Below, one piece after another: positions 51,877-63,545 of a stretch of 64,000 bases of DNA (its first letter is position 1; the number at the start of each line of letters is the position of its first letter). Source of the stretch: Lineus longissimus (taxonomy: Eukaryota > Nemertea > Pilidiophora > Heteronemertea > Lineidae); the NCBI RefSeq assembly GCF_910592395.1, contig NC_088320.1, positions 12,648,501 to 12,712,500 on the forward strand, in the 5' to 3' direction. The notes under the pieces were generated by a model that was given only the letters and a program-made list of their open reading frames with translations, searched no databases and had not been told where the DNA came from. A program made the translations under genes and the position numbers.

Positions 51877-53111
51877 ATGGCAACAGGATATTTATTAAAC
51901 ACTGATAGAGTACATAATATTCCACTTGGTTTGAAAGCTGATAAAAAAACATCACATTATCACTCATAACCCCTGAACTGCTAATCCAAAGGAACACTGT
52001 ATGTTAGAATACCGGCATTGGAAGAGAATACATTCTTTGTACAAAAATCTCCTTATCTTTCTGCTGATGTCACCATTTCCGGGGATTCCAAAAACAGTGT
52101 GGTTAATAACCTCGGTAGAAACCAAATATCAAAGATGGTAATTAATTGGGGAACAGAACAGGTATCTGATCTAAACGAATACAATCATTATTTAACATTT
52201 AAAGAGTTGTGGTTAACAGAAGAGGAAAGAAACGATAGGGTGTTTCAAGGTATTCAATCAGACAATCTAAGGAAGTTAAGATCTGGTGTAACTGAAGCTA
52301 ATGTCACTGGTGAAACTAGTGATGAAAAGACACTTAAGAAAGTGTTTGGTAGCAAATACAAGATACCATTAGATTTTGAACTGTTCCACAACCATGCTCC
52401 ATTTTACAAGTTTCCAATTTCCGAGGATGTGATTATTGAGATTACATTAGCACCCAAGGAGGAAATAATAGTAACAGATAAAACTGTATCTATGAACTAC
52501 AAACTTGAAAATATCTGTTTTGAGTATGACACATTATCTAATAAGATGATTGCAAGTCAACTGAGTATCAATACAACTCTGGATTTTCAATATTTTACGA
52601 TTGGGTAGACCATTTTAAGACAGTCGATGTTACTTCAAATGAAACATTAATAAACGAGAACATAAATTTTCCAAGGATGTCAATTAGAGGCATATTGCTT
52701 CTATTCGTGTCTGATTATGCCGATGGATCTAGAGTTTCTGAGATGTTTGAAAACCCAAATATCACTAAAGTACAGATTACAATAGAGGGTGTTTCTAATC
52801 AGGTGTTCCCAGAAGGAATGAGAATGATGGATCAATGGGATGAGATAAAAAAAACACTTCATGTCAGAGGTTTTTAAAGAAAACTCATGACTGTTACATG
52901 ACAATGAAGAAGTATTATGGTGATTCAAATCACTACGGGTTGTGGTTGGACTTGAGATCCACAGTTCTGGTAAGAGACTTCAGAACACAAAGGATGGAAT
53001 CCAGTTATCAATAACAAAAGAAACAGGAAATGGACCATACAAAATGCACATATTCGTTGTTTCTGATACTCAGGTAAACATCCAGAATTCACAGATTGCT
53101 TCTTTACAACA
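51877..53111 (+). pseudogene. broken homologue of the candidate major capsid protein
   Basis: The start ATGGCAACAGGATATTTATT follows TAAATAGA, as in the first copy. Frameshifts lie near 51,945, 51,995, 52,575, 52,855 and a small deletion near 52,960. The longest intact part is 52,018-52,608. The end VVSDTQVNIQNSQIASLQH runs into a hairpin repeat in place of the stop. Confidence 0.88.
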
Positions 53112-53116
53112 TTATT

Positions 53117-53141
53117 TCAGAACAAAGTCCAGAGAGCAGAG
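53117..53141. repeat. only double-hairpin unit in the second Polinton copy
   Basis: GAAC-AAA-GTCC (decayed pair) then GAGC-AGA-GTTC (decayed pair). It sits where the capsid stop and the start of the small membrane gene should be. Confidence 0.75.
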
Positions 53142-53142
53142 T

Positions 53143-53356
53143 TCGATTCCCAGGAAAGAAAGACATAATCAATACTCTGTATCAAAGTGTACTATTAGCA
53201 ACAACAACTATTGGTTATGCTTACTTACTAAGAAGGTTTTTAAGAATTAACATTGGTTCACCAAGTTATGCAAACCTAGAAGAGATTCTTAAACTGGGTG
53301 GAACATTAGAGTACCTTTATGACCAAGGTATCTTACCCAGAAACATAATGAAGTAA
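53143..53356 (+). pseudogene. homologue of the small membrane protein, start lost
   Basis: PGKKDIINTLYQSVLLATTT onward matches the first copy closely, with a deletion of about seven residues (GTVAISN). The original ATGGATACA start is replaced by hairpin-repeat sequence. Confidence 0.8.
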
Positions 53357-53378
53357 CTTTTACATTAAGTTAAATAAA

Positions 53379-53751
53379 ATGAAAACTGTGTTAAACATTG
53401 ATTCTAGCGAATACCCAGAACAGATTTCAAGTGATTTAGTTATTAATCTCAACAAAGAAATTCAGAATGCATCTAGTATTAGTTTAACTTATGCATGAAT
53501 ACCTTGTTCCTTTCACAACATAAGTGAAGCTGGGAAGAACAACAAAATCCAGATAAGAGATAAATACATGATACTTATTATGATACCTGATGGTCTTTAT
53601 GACTTAGAACAATTATCTTAAGTAGATATGCTGTTAGATTTGATTTAGAAGAACTCACTGGTAAGACTATCGTACACTTACTTAAGAGAAGATTTGAGAA
53701 TAGATATCAAATTATGTTTATGGATAAAAGTAATGAACTGTTTGGTTTTAA
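53379..53751 (+). pseudogene. penton-like protein 1 homologue, 5' part
   Basis: The start is in TAAATAAAATG. It has stops (after LTYA at about 53,497) and frameshifts. It ends at the TTAA where the 4.36-kb transposon is inserted; the gene resumes at 58,115. Confidence 0.82.
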
Positions 53752-54769
53752 GTGTCAGTTCGTGGTTGGACCATGCAAAATGTGCTAAGGTGGTGTCCCA
53801 CCAAAATCAATGAAATTTGGTGGAGACATACCTATACCTAAACTATACCTATACCTAAACTATAAAGAATATAAAATATGAGCAAATTCGATTCAGGGGT
53901 ATGCCCAAATTTAGACTCGATAGTTTCAGGGCCCAGCGGGTGGCCATTTTTTCATGTACTTCAAGAGGCCTCATTGAGTACTCATAGAAAAAAAACAGTT
54001 TTACCTGTGTTACTCCAACTTGGCAAGGTCCTTTCCTATCATATTATCTACCTTTCCATAGAAGGTCATAAAAGATATTGGTAGCATAAGGGAGAAATGG
54101 CAAAAACCACACCCCCTACCCCCAAAAGGCCCATCTTCACATGCCCATGTTCAGGGCCCATTTACCCGGCTTCTGCGGGTATTCAGATCATGTGACTTGC
54201 CAGGGATTACAGGCAGGACACATGCTTACACAATCTGAAAGAAAATCCTTGCCCGCGATTATCGTTTATGAGTGGTGGTCCTCTTACGTAAGTTCATTCA
54301 TAGGCCTTTTAGCACAATTCATACAGTGCTGCCATCTGTTGTCAACTTATAAAACTAAATTTTCATTCCACTTTGGCCAGATGATATTTTTCAACAGTGA
54401 TGCACAACATGGGAGAATAAATGGCTGAAATGTAGGCCTACCTACAATGTAGGAGGAAACCAGAATATCCTGAAATCCTTTGTTCTTCCCATTTAGAGTC
54501 CGAAATTTATGGGATTTTCTTATTTCCAGTCACTTGACGACCCAGGCTAGGGCCAAGTCCTCTGAAGATGAGATTTCTTCTTGCTGCCTCCAACATCAAG
54601 GCAATAAGCTGGCAGTCCTTGCGTAATGTACTTGAGCTTGACATTTTGCTTCTCATTGGCATATTTCTATGCAACAGATAAACAAAAGGAAACCTTTTGT
54701 TTTTCAATACAAATCTACTATGTTTATTTTTTTATACAGAAATGACAGACTTTTATTTTCGATATCCAT

Positions 54770-55035
54770 GTACAAAATGAAATATTAAATGAAGGCATTC
54801 AAGCTTCAAGCACTAAAAACACGACAGAAAATATTTTTGATACGTACAAAATGAAATAATAAAGGCACCCAAACTTCAGGCACTGCAGACATGACAGAAA
54901 ATGTTTTTGAAATATGTACAAACAAAATAATAAAGGCATTCAATTCAAGCTTCAAGCACTCATTACAGACATGATAAATAAACTAAGTTTGATTATGTAC
55001 AAAAAGAAATAATAAAGACATCCAAGTTTCGAGAA
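54770..55035. repeat. imperfect ~75-bp tandem repeat inside the TTAA transposon
   Basis: Four units, each with TGTACAAAATGAAATAATAA-like and CAAGCTTCAAGCACT-like parts and ACATGACAGAAAAT. Confidence 0.65.
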
Positions 55036-55248
55036 CTATGTGCATGTAAGTGGCTTGGGTATAAGGAACTGGAATACTAGTAGTCAGTGACAAGTTTTGA
55101 CAATGATGCTTATGTGCGTTATGTGCGATACTGGGACGAGTAAATAATGAACCATGTGAATACAATCTCCAGCATTATTATAATCACACATACCTAAACG
55201 TACCAAAATATTATTCTAATTTGTTCAATACATGTAATCTTCCCCAGT

Positions 55249-56046
55249 CTACAAATCAATTTGTTCAATGATCTCAGCACGCTGCTTGGACCTCGTCATC
55301 ATTGAAGCTGCCAACTGGTGGTCATCCTCGGAGTACTTGTCCGCTGTCTCTCTTGTCAAACGCCCGCATTTCTCCTGGGCAGCAAGACGCGAGAAATAGC
55401 TACTGACTTGCTGGGTGGTCAGCCAATCATCCCTCTCAAATTGGTTCTTAATCTTTTTGGCCACAAGGCCAGGGTTCTCCTTTTTGCCAGTTTTGGCACC
55501 TCGCATAAACTCTTCAAACAAGAAGTCCTTTACTTGTTGAGCAAATCGTTTGCTCTGTCGTGGAGCCTTCACCGCCCATCCAGCAGGAACAGGATTGGTT
55601 GCAGGCGACATATCAGAGTCTCCAGTCATCATGGGACGCGTCGTTGTTGTGACGTCTGATACCGTACTGGCCCACTTCCTAGCAATTGTGTCAAACTTCG
55701 TGTCGATCGAATCCACAGAATGCTTGCCTGCAGCAATATGGAGATCAAGGTCCTCCTGGGTTTTGAAGGTTTTGCTGTAGGTCGGCTCCAAACAAGTAAT
55801 GGTAACACTAACAGCCATAGTTACTGCAGACTGCCCAAGAGTACCAGCAAGGGTATTTGGACGCGCATACTCCACAGCAAAGGCCACTTTGGTTGTGTCT
55901 TGTGCCTTCTTGTTCTTCAACAGTGTCTTGTAGGAAAAGCGCTGTGGAGTACCAATCTTGTAACCACATGTTACCTCTAGCCCATCATGCTGGTAGACAA
56001 AGTTAGTGAACTTTGTTACGCCTTGCCATGACAACCTCTCCACCAT
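55249..56046 (-). CDS. uncharacterised protein carried by the TTAA transposon
   Basis: 265 open codons. A finger-like segment (YSKTFKTQEDLDLHIAAGKH) resembles a C2H2 finger that has lost its cysteines. The second half has PRQSKRFAQQVKDFLFEEFM and a WLTTQQVSSYFSRLAA helix. I do not recognise the family. The upstream sequence on the minus strand is closed, so a spliced upstream exon is possible. It could be a transposon protein or a captured host exon. Confidence 0.45.
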   Translation of the reverse strand: MVERLSWQGVTKFTNFVYQHDGLEVTCGYKIGTPQRFSYKTLLKNKKAQDTTKVAFAVEYARPNTLAGTLGQSAVTMAVSVTITCLEPTYSKTFKTQEDLDLHIAAGKHSVDSIDTKFDTIARKWASTVSDVTTTTRPMMTGDSDMSPATNPVPAGWAVKAPRQSKRFAQQVKDFLFEEFMRGAKTGKKENPGLVAKKIKNQFERDDWLTTQQVSSYFSRLAAQEKCGRLTRETADKYSEDDHQLAASMMTRSKQRAEIIEQIDL

Positions 56047-58114
56047 AACCTCTTAGTGAATTTCTACCACTGCCATGTAGCAACCTTTGATGGAGCTGGC
56101 ACAGTGTGCCTACCAGTTGATGTTGAAGGGAGAGGCTGTAAACAGATCAGTGTGGAGGTGAAATTCAAGTTACAAAGACATTCAAGGCATGAAAATAAGC
56201 TTTTTGCTTCTGGAGCCAAAAACAGCTTCCAGAGTTTTAGAATTTCTCAATTTAGGGAAGCTGTTTGGTTTTTTGAAGAAGCTGTTTTCAGCAAATATTT
56301 TCAGATTTATTTTGAAGAAATTGATGATTTCAGCTGTACTGCTCCAAAGGTAGACCTGTCAGAACAACTTGAATTTATTATAAAAATACAACAAATTCAG
56401 CAATGGCGCGTACAATGGCCTTGGTATGCAGTCATTTGTTTGTTAGGTCTATAATTGTGGTGGTCGGGCCCTCTCTGCCTGCCTCGAAAGGGCCAATTCA
56501 TCATGTTCATGAACTTGAAAGTACATTATGAATCTTACCTCTAGAAATGTCTGGGCCTGGGAGCCAAGGGAACCCTTCTTTTCTTCATTGTGTTGCTGTA
56601 TGCAATCTCTACAAATCCCTGAAAAATATATAAAATACTTTACGTTACAGTGTCATTCATGTCATGATATCAGGCATTACCCGATCTTTCAAACTCAATT
56701 AATTGGGGGAATAAAAGCAACTAACTGTACCATCGGGCCGAGGGCCTACTCGAGACCAAATTGACAAACATATTTTTTAGATAAATCGTAGGCCTAAACA
56801 AGACGACATTTTAATCGGCAATGCTTACCTGACCCAACCGGCAACAGCACGTTCCGCGTTTCGTAGACTTCCCTGGAAGTTACACTACCGACACCGCGGT
56901 ACGTTTTCCTCGTTGAGCATAATCGGTGAAGAGGGTGCTGGCACTTCCTGGGGGACGTCCAACACAAACCCAATCTATAGCGATGGTAAGGGCATATTGT
57001 CTTTTCTCTCAACAAAGGGCTTTGCAAGTCGAAATGTCCTGAACGAAGGGCAATCACTCAGTTCCCATTCAGAATCTGAGAATGCACAGTACAGTAGAAA
57101 CTGCAGTGTGCAAACCTTTCAAATGCCGTCTCACATCCTTCGTGCACTGGTGCAAGGGTACCACACTGACATCACCTGGATATTTTTTTCATTAGTTCAC
57201 AATCATACGAGTTAGATACAGCAAAAAATGAACATCTTAGACCATGAAGAGCCGGGCTTTCTTGACTTTCCATGGCCATAATGGCATGAATGACTGAAAC
57301 CTGTGTTTTAGTTGGTTTTTTTTTCTCATAAACGTCTGTGGACTAATTCCACATGGGCCGTGGCTATGCCAGCCGATGTCCGAGCCCTATTTTACCCCTT
57401 TTTGGGGTGGGGATGAGGGGAGGATTGGATCCTACACTCCTATATGACGATGATGGTCATTTGAAACCCCTTCCACATGCCGTAAACTCTCAAAAATAGG
57501 TTATAAGGCAATAGCATGAAAAAGTGCCACCTGTTGTGAAACAGTGGAACTATCTCAAGAGTGGGAAAATATGGGTTCTTTGAGGACATACTATGAAAAA
57601 ACTAAAACCGCGGGCAAGGTTTTGTTTTCGGCATATAATTGCAAAATTTTTAACCTTTACTCCAAACCAAACATCATTGGCCTCACCCCCGCAGAAGATG
57701 AGATTTTCGTCATGAAGTACTGCGTTGTTTTCACTGTTAGAGGGTAAGACCCTTTTCAGGGGGGTCTTGGCAGTAAACCCCCACCCCCAAAAAATTCAGA
57801 CTACCATGAAATTATTCCTTTACAATCCCACTTTCATACTTTTATATGATATATTATATTTGTTTTGCATTCAAGCTGGAAAAAATCAAAATAAACAAGC
57901 ATATTTTGCAGAGAAATAACTGCTTTTTTTATTAAAAAAGGGCCAAAAACGTTTCGGTCCCTTATTCCTGTTCTGAGTGATTAATCGAGGAATCACTTCA
58001 GCAATCATCATCATGCCTTAGGTTCAACTTATGGTCAATATACGGGCCGGTTCTGTTCAACCCCCACCTTAGCACTTTTTGCAGATTTTGCATGGTCCAT
58101 CCACGAACTGACAC
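56047..58114. other. right half of the TTAA transposon, no gene recognised
   Basis: Short ORFs only. Splice-like sites on the minus strand (for example CTTACCTCTAGAAATG near 56,533) hint at exons upstream of the 265-codon frame, but I cannot assemble a gene. Confidence 0.4.
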
Positions 58115-58428
58115 TTAAACGTTCTGAATGGCCTCATTCTTCTCAAGATGGTTTGGTCGCAAGTGATTATCCAATGAATTTCAGACCAATAAACTATTTT
58201 GTTTTACACTGTGACATGATTAACAATGATAGAGTACTTGATAACGGGGAACCGTCAGATGTTCTGGCCATTAGACCGATAAAGAAAGCTAAACCAATAA
58301 AAATACCATGTAAATCAAGATTCAATAAAATAGAGATTAAATTAACATATGAATACGGTGACCTTATCGACCTTAATGGTTTTGATGTAAGATATCAATT
58401 GTTGATAAAGGGAATTCAAGCTAATTAA
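58115..58428 (+). pseudogene. penton-like protein 1 homologue, 3' part
   Basis: Continues with RSEWPHSSQDG and NFRPINYFVLHCDMINNDRV, and ends DLNGFDVRYQLLIKGIQAN. A small deletion occurs after RPIKKA. There is no hairpin repeat at the C-terminus. Confidence 0.85.
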
Positions 58429-58890
58429 ATGACAGGTATTGCTATGATGGTTGGAGGCGCTTTAGTCAACGGATTAGCATTCACAGGAACTGGTTACCTT
58501 TTTAAGGCACTAGACAAGAACGGTTACCAAGCTGAAACTAAAAGACATAATAGGGCTATGGAAGAGTTAAATAAATCATCAGAGGAATATGAAGAACATA
58601 GAAAGAATTCAGTTGACTTCGTTAACATTGAAATAAAGAGAGAGAACCAGGCTGCTATTGATTTTAATAATACTGACGCTGCGCTTACTCTTTACAGTCA
58701 CTTACACCCTGATAAACCAATAACATTACCTAAGAAACCTAAATTAAGTGACTACTATCAACCTAGTGATGAAATGAAGAAATATGAGTACCTATGGATT
58801 GTCCTAGGTTTAGGATTAGGGGTCTATTACTTTTTTTTAGAAAGAGGAAGGGAGAGTAAATCCAAATGGATGTTGCAACCTTATGATTAA
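58429..58890 (+). CDS. two-segment membrane protein homologue
   Basis: 153 codons, open throughout. The same two hydrophobic segments and the middle DFNNTDAALTLYSHLHPDKP are kept. The start is AATTAAATG. The C-terminus runs into the ATPase gene end on the other strand (overlap of ~54 bp), and the hairpin-derived stop of the first copy is absent. Confidence 0.72.
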   Translation: MTGIAMMVGGALVNGLAFTGTGYLFKALDKNGYQAETKRHNRAMEELNKSSEEYEEHRKNSVDFVNIEIKRENQAAIDFNNTDAALTLYSHLHPDKPITLPKKPKLSDYYQPSDEMKKYEYLWIVLGLGLGVYYFFLERGRESKSKWMLQPYD

Positions 58891-59440
58891 TTTTGATTCT
58901 TTTTTAACTTTATGTTCTTCTATGTAATACTGTCGTTTGTCTTTAGGAATAACACTATTTTCTTCTAAGGCATTTTTCATAGCTGATTCATCCTTGTTTA
59001 AAAACAGGACTACGAGCCTGATAATCTCTTTGAAGTCTTTAACGACTGAATTGTACTTTTGAACTAGTAACCAGACAGTTACTGGAAAAGGCAATATTAC
59101 ATAACTCAGACACCTTCTTCCTTGTGTATCTCAAATTAGCATAGTCATCAATTAAAAATAATGTGTTTGTTCCTTTGAAGGTTAGAGTAGCAAATTTAAG
59201 AACAAGGTCCAAATTACTTGCCACTGCTTCAGGATTAATTATGTAGACGTTGTTGTCTTGGTAAATCCATTTCCTTTCATATGTCTTATTATTGAAATGT
59301 GTTGGACAGAAAATTACTATGTTCTGGAACTTGCGCCGATACTCCTTTTCTAAGAGGTCAAGGACAAAATGTGTCTTACCTCAATTGGTGACACCAGAGA
59401 TGAGCATGTAATGTGGCTCGTGAATAAATACTTCACCCAT
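58837..59440 (-). pseudogene. broken packaging ATPase homologue
   Basis: Walker A has a stop in place of the Cys (GVTN-stop-GKT, about 59,380). A small deletion near 59,090 shifts the frame after NIAFS. Walker B (TLFLIDDYA) and the C-terminal LIIRLQHPFGFTL remain. Confidence 0.88.
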
Positions 59441-59444
59441 TTAA

Positions 59445-60588
59445 ATGGATGCAAATCAAGGCAATGAAAATCAAAGCATTGAAAAAGATGATAATAAAGA
59501 ATTGTATCTAAGGGATTTGTATTACAACCCTGAGAGTCCTGTGGCTTACAGTTCTTTGAGTAAAATTTGAAAACAAGTAAAGGAAGATTTTGTAAGTAGT
59601 AAAACCAGTAACAAATTTAAGTACAAAGAAGTTAAAACATTTCTAGACACACTACCAACACACAAACTACATAAACCGGCCATTAAGAAATTCCCCTTCA
59701 GAAAGACAATGGTATCTTACATCAATCAACAGTGGCAAGCTGACTTGGTTGACATGCAGAAATTTGAGAGTAAGAATAAAGGATTCAGATTCATTTTAAC
59801 CGTCATAGATCTATTCAGTCGTTACGCTTGGGCCGTGACAGTGAAGAGTAAGAGAGGAGAAGAAATCAGAGATGCATTTAAATAGATTTTTAAAGAGGTG
59901 ATACCGGAAAAGAGTCAATTCGATGACGGTACAGAATTCTACAACAAACACTTCAAGCAACTTTTAACAGAAAATGACACAGAATGGTTCTCCTCAAAAT
60001 CTGACAAGATGGCAGCAGTCGTAGAGAAATTCAACAGGACATTGAAAGAAAATATGTGGAGGTATTTCACTGCTAAGGAGACTGACAAGTGGATCGATGT
60101 TCTGGATGACTTTGTCAGTGGCTACAATAATACATTTCACTCATCAATAGGTATGAAACCAATAGACGCCAGAAAGATGGAAAACGAAGGAACAGTGTGG
60201 TACAACCTTTACGGTCTTCACCTCAAAGATACATTTGGTGATCCAAAGTACAAAGTAGGTGACAGTGTAAGAATTGCAAACTACACGTCCATTTTCGATA
60301 AAGGCTACCTACCAAACTTCAGGGAGGAAGTATTCCAAAGTAAACAGATAATCTTCACTCATCCTATTGTCTACAAGCTTGAATATTATCTCAAGGAGGA
60401 AATTCAAGGATATTTCTATGAAGAGAAATTGAGCTATGTTCCTAATCCTGATGAACTAGAGTACAATATAGAGAAGATATAAGATACAAGACCAGTCAAG
60501 GCAAGAAATACGGATTAGTGAAGTGGAAGGGTTACAGTGATAAATTCAATGAATGGTTACCAGTTTCAGAAATTGAATCTCTAAAGTA
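59445..60588 (+). pseudogene. broken integrase-chromodomain homologue
   Basis: The start in CATTTAAATG is divergent from the ATPase. Stops at about 59,569 (after SLSKI) and 59,883 (after DAFK), and a frameshift at about 60,480 before the chromodomain. The core boxes WQADLVDMQ and QFDDGTEF are kept, and the Glu box reads AAVVEKFNRTL. The N-terminal hairpin insertion of the first copy is absent. Confidence 0.9.
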
Positions 60589-60691
60589 AAAGATTTAGGG
60601 AGTAAAGTAAAAGCTTTAGAGAGTAAATTAAAAGCTTTAGGGAGTAAAGTAAAAGGTTAATAAAACTTTTTTCTATTAAATCAAGCAAGAA
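60589..60691. repeat. short repeat of GGGAGTAAAGTAAAAGCTTTA units
   Basis: Three to four units of AGTAAAGTAAAAGCTTTAG between integrase and HNH-type gene. Confidence 0.6.
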
Positions 60692-61617
60692 ATGGAAGGA
60701 CAGATATTTCATAATAATTATGGTACGATCAATGTTAATCAGTGTCAACCAGTAGTTTCAGAACCTACATTTGAATGTGTTAAATGCTATGTAAAAACAC
60801 CTGAAAGTGATTTTGAAAAGAATAAACGCAATAAATTCCTGGATTATTGTAAAGCATGTGGTACCTTAACCAAGAAATGCAATAAATGTTATGAAGTTAA
60901 ATTACTAAGTGATGGTGAGTTCGCTGAAGATGGAAATAGAAGTGGCTGTAGATCATGTTGGAACTCTGGCTACACATGTTATCTTAATAAGAGTAGTAAT
61001 AGAGACAGTCATAAAATAAGGGTAGGTTTAAACCGTATTTCTAAAGGAGAGTTAACTTGTAACGACTTGAAATCATCATACTTGAAATCATCAGACAGTT
61101 TCTTCAGAAAATGGTTAGAGTACCAGAGGAGTCTATCTACAATAGTAGATGAGGAGTTAGATTATGTTTTACCAATCATGGAATTCAAATATTATCCTGA
61201 ACTGTGTTTCGCTTGGTTTAACATAAGACCCATGGATAAGACAGAAAATAGACAGAAGAGTGCTAAAATAGACTGGGACCTATTTAAGGAGCAATTGGAT
61301 AGATCAATTAATTTTATATACAAAATGATGAATGAAAAATGGTTCCAACAAAGCTATCAAGATTAAAATGTGGTATCAGAGTGGAAAAAAACTATTCTGG
61401 GGATTACATGTACATTGCATTTGAAAATGCTTCTCTACTTAATAAGATATGGCTTTTAAACAACGAAATGTGTCTAAATGGCATAAACATTAAAACTGTT
61501 GATTTAATGGTTGAATTAAGTAATAGGATTCTAAGTAACAGTACTCAAGATAAATTATGTACACCAGAAGACCTAGAAAGAACCTTCAGATCAAAGCAGT
61601 ATTTATCTAATAAATGA
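60692..61617 (+). pseudogene. HNH-type zinc-finger protein homologue
   Basis: Open for 224 codons to 61,366, then frameshifted. The CxxC pairs (CVKC, CKAC, CNKC, CRSC) and EELDYVLPIMEF...WFNIRPMDKT are present; the His of DH has become Tyr. It lacks the QQQPM repeats and both hairpin insertions of the first copy. Confidence 0.82.
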
Positions 61618-61806
61618 ATAGAACTTGAGGTTGCACTAAAAGACCAAATAATTGGAAAAGTAGATTAGAACAGTTTTACAAAGAGCTAGAGGAACTAGAA
61701 AAGTAAGATGAATTATCAAATCATGAATTATCAAATAATAATAAATCAGTAGTAGCACCAATTGTTGATATCAAACCCAACTCACCGCCACCTTATTCGC
61801 TTTAAA
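61614..61806 (+). pseudogene. homologue of the 95-codon EKP-repeat protein
   Basis: Starts TAAATGAATAGAACTTG, with a stop after MNRT and another after ELEELEK. It ends in NSPPPYSL with a PPPY motif. No EKP repeat. Confidence 0.7.
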
Positions 61807-61829
61807 AATAATGAAAATATATTAAGTAA

Positions 61830-62662
61830 ATGAATACTTTTGAAAGGATGTACACATTCATTCCTTTAATAGAATACTTTAGTTTAGACAGTATTGAAGA
61901 CCAGGAGTTAAAAATATCTCTAATTATTTGATGATTCATGATACTTAGGATACTCCTGATACAGCAGTACATCCACCTATGAAAAAGTGTGACATAAGTA
62001 CAGAATCTAATGTTGAAATATGTCGTAATTACAAGATATGGACATTGTATGAGTATGCTAAAAACTTGAACCCAACAAGGTACACAACTAAAACTATTAA
62101 GTACAGGTTTTGTACCTATTGTAATGCTGTTGCTTATGATGATGACTTCAAAAGGCTAGAGATTAGTATTAAGAATAAAACACGTTACTTTGACACCATA
62201 CTTAGAAGGCTTGGACAGAGACGTCTATCAGAAAAAGTAGTAAATTATCTAATAGAGTACATTGAGTACTATTTTAAAGGATACTTCTCCAGTCCTAGAG
62301 AATGGCTTAGTAAGGAAAGGTATGAAAAGACAGTTCAATCATCATTAAAAAGGTATTAATACTCTACCTTTTAAGTTAGTTTCAAATATTGTGTCAATGG
62401 TATTTCAATTTCACTGCGGAGAGTATGATTGGTATTTAGAGACATAATTCATTAACCATACTATTGGTAACAGTTACTTAACTGATGAGAATTTTAATGA
62501 TCTAAGGTTAGTTTTCTTTCCTTTCCTAAGATACCTACATTACTGTGGGGTTAATGTCTCAATTAGCTACAAGCTGTTCTTACATCAAGCCTTTAAAACG
62601 ATGGATATCGATTATGTTGTACTTAACCCTTATTTGACATCCAAGGATAGAACTAACATTTA
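61830..62662 (+). pseudogene. homologue of the 400-codon CxxC protein
   Basis: The start is AGTAAATG. A stop near 61,929, an open part 61,979-62,359, then frameshifts. CRNY replaces the first CxxC (Cys to Tyr). It is joined directly to the 283-codon homologue at about 62,662, so its C-terminal quarter is deleted. No hairpin repeats. Confidence 0.82.
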
Positions 62663-63000
62663 ATGACTTAGATGTTATGTCAGAGAAGGAAATAATTAAA
62701 TACCATAGACTCTACCAGACAAAGATGTATGCTAGACTTAATGATTCTTTAGGTAAGACAGTACTTAAGGCTTACACTTAATTAGCAAAGTTGTTCTTAC
62801 CTGTTGATGATGAGGACGAACTTTACAATGATCTTAGAAACGATAATTTAGTAACTAATGAGTTGGATAAATGGTTAGGATGGGTAAGTCTGAGGATGGG
62901 AGCACTAACTGCCCTTGCTTCAACTTCCCTCATTACATTAGGACACTGTCATGGGGTATCATTAGAACATAAAAGTCCAAAGATTGATGATTATGATTTC
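62663..63000 (+). pseudogene. homologue of the 283-codon Gln/Asn-rich protein (core only)
   Basis: Begins FNDLDVMSEKEIIKYHRLYQ, with one stop after VLKAYT, then LPVDDEDELYNDLRNDNLVT and LITLGHCHG. The Gln/Asn-rich N-terminus is missing. Confidence 0.82.
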
Positions 63001-63029
63001 CTCATAAGTTATGATCTCATTATCACTTA

Positions 63030-63545
63030 CGTTAATACAAGGATCTAACTCTATTAAGAATTCAAGAACAATAGGCATTCCTCTGAAATTAACGATTTTA
63101 TCATCATCAAATTTAGGTAATTCGATATCAGGTTTAAGATTCTTTAAAATCAGTCATGTAAGTAGTTATTTCAAATTTGATATGATTAGTACATTATGTT
63201 AACTTCTTTAGTACAGTTAAGTTCGTACATTTGAAGCTTAATCTGATTACTATCATTTACAGGTATGATACAGAAAATATATGAAGGTTTATTATTCAAG
63301 AGTGTATTACTTTTATCAACCAGATTTGATTTTAATAAAAGATAAGAAGTGTAAAAGAGTAAAGGTCTGGTAGAGTGGTACTTCCCTTTCTTATTAAATT
63401 TTGATTGTTTAAATCCTATCATCATAACAAACAAATTATCATTATCAAAATTACCTTCCAATGAGAATTTGTTATCCTCTGTAAGTTCAATTATTATGTA
63501 AATGTTGTTATCACAGTTTATTTTTACATGTTTAATTTGTTTTTT
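63030..63545 (-). pseudogene. penton-like protein 2 fragment
   Basis: Minus-strand match: HVKINCDNNIYIIIELTED, then FKQSKFNKKGKYHSTRPLLF and, past stops, DDDKIVNFRGMPIVLEFLIE. In the first copy this gene is divergent from the polymerase; here it is on the same strand and fused to it. Confidence 0.8.

Larger units (their letters stand above)
53748..58118. mobile_element. TTAA-target DNA transposon inserted in Polinton copy 2 (4,363 bp)
   Basis: The ends GTGTCAGTTCGTGG (53,752) and its reverse complement (to 58,114) are flanked by TTAA at 53,748-53,751 and 58,115-58,118. The inverted ends continue with TGGACCATGCAAAAT. Removing the element and one TTAA restores the Polinton reading frame (NELFGFK then RSEWP). 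TTAA duplications occur in piggyBac and Kolobok elements. No transposase of either family was recognised, so it may be non-autonomous. Confidence 0.9.
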
